Source: an uncultured Clostridia bacterium
GTDB lineage: Bacteria > Bacillota > Clostridia > Oscillospirales > Acutalibacteraceae
Direction: 5' to 3'
NCBI GenBank assembly: GCA_946187095.1
Contig: CAMHPW010000063.1
Coordinates: 1 to 6,398 of the forward strand
DNA length: 6,398 nt
Shown: positions 5,900-6,398 of the stretch, piece after piece
Layout of the letters: every line of letters starts with the position of its first letter
How positions within the stretch are numbered: the stretch's first letter is position 1
The notes under the pieces: model-generated
The model's input: the letters and a program-made list of their open reading frames with translations, nothing else
The model's database searches: none
Told to the model about the DNA's origin: nothing
Position numbers and translations under genes: made by a program

Positions 5900-5973
5900 C
5901 ACGCCGAAAGGGACTCGAACCCCCGACCTACTGGTTCGTAGCCAGTCACTCTATCCAACTGAGCTATCGGCGC
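5900..5973 (-). tRNA. tRNA-Arg (anticodon ACG)
   Basis: The minus strand folds as a complete 74-nt cloverleaf. The acceptor is GCGCCGA with TCGGCGT, the D-arm GCTC-AGTTGGATA-GAGT, the anticodon stem ACTGG/CCAGT around loop CTACGAA, the variable loop AGGTC, and the T-arm GGGGG-TTCGAGT-CCCTT, with discriminator G at 5900. Anticodon ACG, expected to be edited to ICG, reads CGU/CGC/CGA arginine codons. CCA is not encoded (TGA follows), so it must be added by tRNA nucleotidyltransferase. The cloverleaf has several G-U pairs: G1-U72, G10-U25 and two in the T-stem. It has its own promoter upstream and a hairpin terminator 8 nt downstream, so it appears to be a single-gene unit. Confidence 0.96.
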
Positions 5974-6002
5974 ATATACTCTCTTTCGCTGAGTACCTGG
6001 TT

Positions 6003-6031
6003 ATTATATCACATTGATTTCCAAAATGCAA
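6003..6031 (-). promoter_or_regulatory. Promoter of the tRNA-Arg gene
   Basis: On the minus strand TTGCAT (6031-6026) and a perfect TATAAT (6008-6003) are 17 nt apart, with the tRNA 5' end about 30 nt after the -10. The -35 lies only 18 bp past the stop codon of the DUF1294 gene. Confidence 0.75.
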
Positions 6032-6048
6032 GTGTTTTTTAAAAAAAT

Positions 6049-6306
6049 TTATCTGCAAATTTCCAAAATCGCTATGCAAACGAAAATTTCACACGCAAAT
6101 ATCACAGGTATGCCTATCATAAAGCGTTTATGCTGCGTTTTGTGATGTATCAGGTGCATTGTAATGTACATGGTGATACAGCCGCTTAATGCCGCTATGA
6201 TAAACAGTGTCTTTTCCGATATTCTCCATTTTTTGTGTCTGGCAGCTTCCTTATCCTTCACTGTTATGACTATTGCAATGATATTGATCACAACAGCGTA
6301 TACCAT
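6049..6306 (-). CDS. DUF1294 family small membrane protein
   Basis: The 85-residue product (from the ATG at 6306) has the DUF1294 pattern: a first membrane segment (about 2-16), then KDKEAARHKKWRISEKTL (17-34), a second segment (about 34-53), HHKTQHKRF (54-62), and a third segment (about 63-81). The signature is the D-K-x-x-A...W-R-I-x-E-x-T-L block and the later H-K-T. The family is widespread and its function is unknown; it should sit in the cytoplasmic membrane. The start is uncertain. TTG at 6309 precedes the ATG, neither has a recognisable ribosome binding site, and the frame stays open without a stop to the window edge, so the protein may begin further upstream, outside the window. No strong terminator follows the TAA, only an A/T run. 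Confidence 0.78.
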   Translation of the reverse strand: MVYAVVINIIAIVITVKDKEAARHKKWRISEKTLFIIAALSGCITMYITMHLIHHKTQHKRFMIGIPVIFACEIFVCIAILEICR

Positions 6307-6309
6307 CAA

Positions 6310-6398
6310 AATATAAATTATTTTATATAAACAATATTTGCATTTCCATATAAATGTTTGTTCACAATATAAATTGTAAACCTCAAATATTGGTAAAC
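6310..6398. other. AT-rich right edge with no resolved feature
   Basis: This stretch is very AT-rich and carries no clear promoter with correct spacing on the minus strand. In the frame of the DUF1294 gene it is open and reads, among others, CEQTFIWKCKYC, with four Cys residues in about thirty codons. That could be an N-terminal extension or simply non-coding AT-rich DNA. Confidence 0.4.

Noticed and set aside
5900..5973. Integration site for a mobile element at the tRNA 3' end
   Set aside because: There is no integrase, no duplicated tRNA 3' end and no att-like repeat in the window. The flanks are a terminator and ordinary genes.
5791..6042. Plus-strand open frames across the terminators and tRNA gene
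   Set aside because: They run through two hairpin terminators and the complement of a tRNA. The apparent protein (RKGLEPPTYWF) is the familiar artefact of translating antisense tRNA.

Overview
The window looks like chromosomal DNA of a low-to-moderate GC Firmicute, most likely a gut or rumen clostridium of the Ruminococcus/Oscillospiraceae type. This is inferred from textbook sigma-A promoters with 17-nt spacers, strong AG-rich ribosome binding sites, rho-independent terminators, AT-rich intergenic DNA and the gene families present. No single gene fixes the genus.

Layout from left to right. Positions 1-216 hold the interior of a ketopantoate reductase-like gene (+) that breaks off at about 187. 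Positions 188 to about 445 are an AT-rich array of 78-bp tandem repeats, coding on the minus strand for BspA/DUF285-type leucine-rich repeats. The array abuts the C-terminal end of a small conserved-looking minus-strand gene (412-633), which is therefore also truncated. That small gene overlaps the stop codon of rnr (ribonuclease R, 630-2768, minus) in an ATGA overlap, so the two are probably translationally coupled. rnr has its own strong promoter.

Upstream of rnr, and separated from it by a hairpin terminator and a short degenerate tandem repeat, is a two-domain PPK2 protein, polyphosphate:AMP phosphotransferase (2922-4412, minus). A 285-bp AT-rich divergent promoter region separates it from a CdaR/PucR-type transcriptional regulator (4698-5786, plus). 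That region has one promoter per direction and an 11-bp direct repeat around the phosphotransferase promoter, which is a candidate operator. The regulator ends in a strong hairpin terminator. It is met by minus-strand traffic from a tRNA-Arg(ACG) gene (5900-5973) with its own promoter and terminator. The window closes with a small DUF1294 membrane protein (6049-6306, minus) whose frame stays open to the right edge.

Functionally this is mostly housekeeping: RNA decay (RNase R), nucleotide/polyphosphate metabolism, a tRNA and a local regulator. I did not find a convincing undescribed system. The feature most worth a second look is the repeat array at the left end, where two unrelated genes are both cut at its borders. 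It may be a real recombination scar or an assembly chimera, and the sequence alone cannot decide between them.
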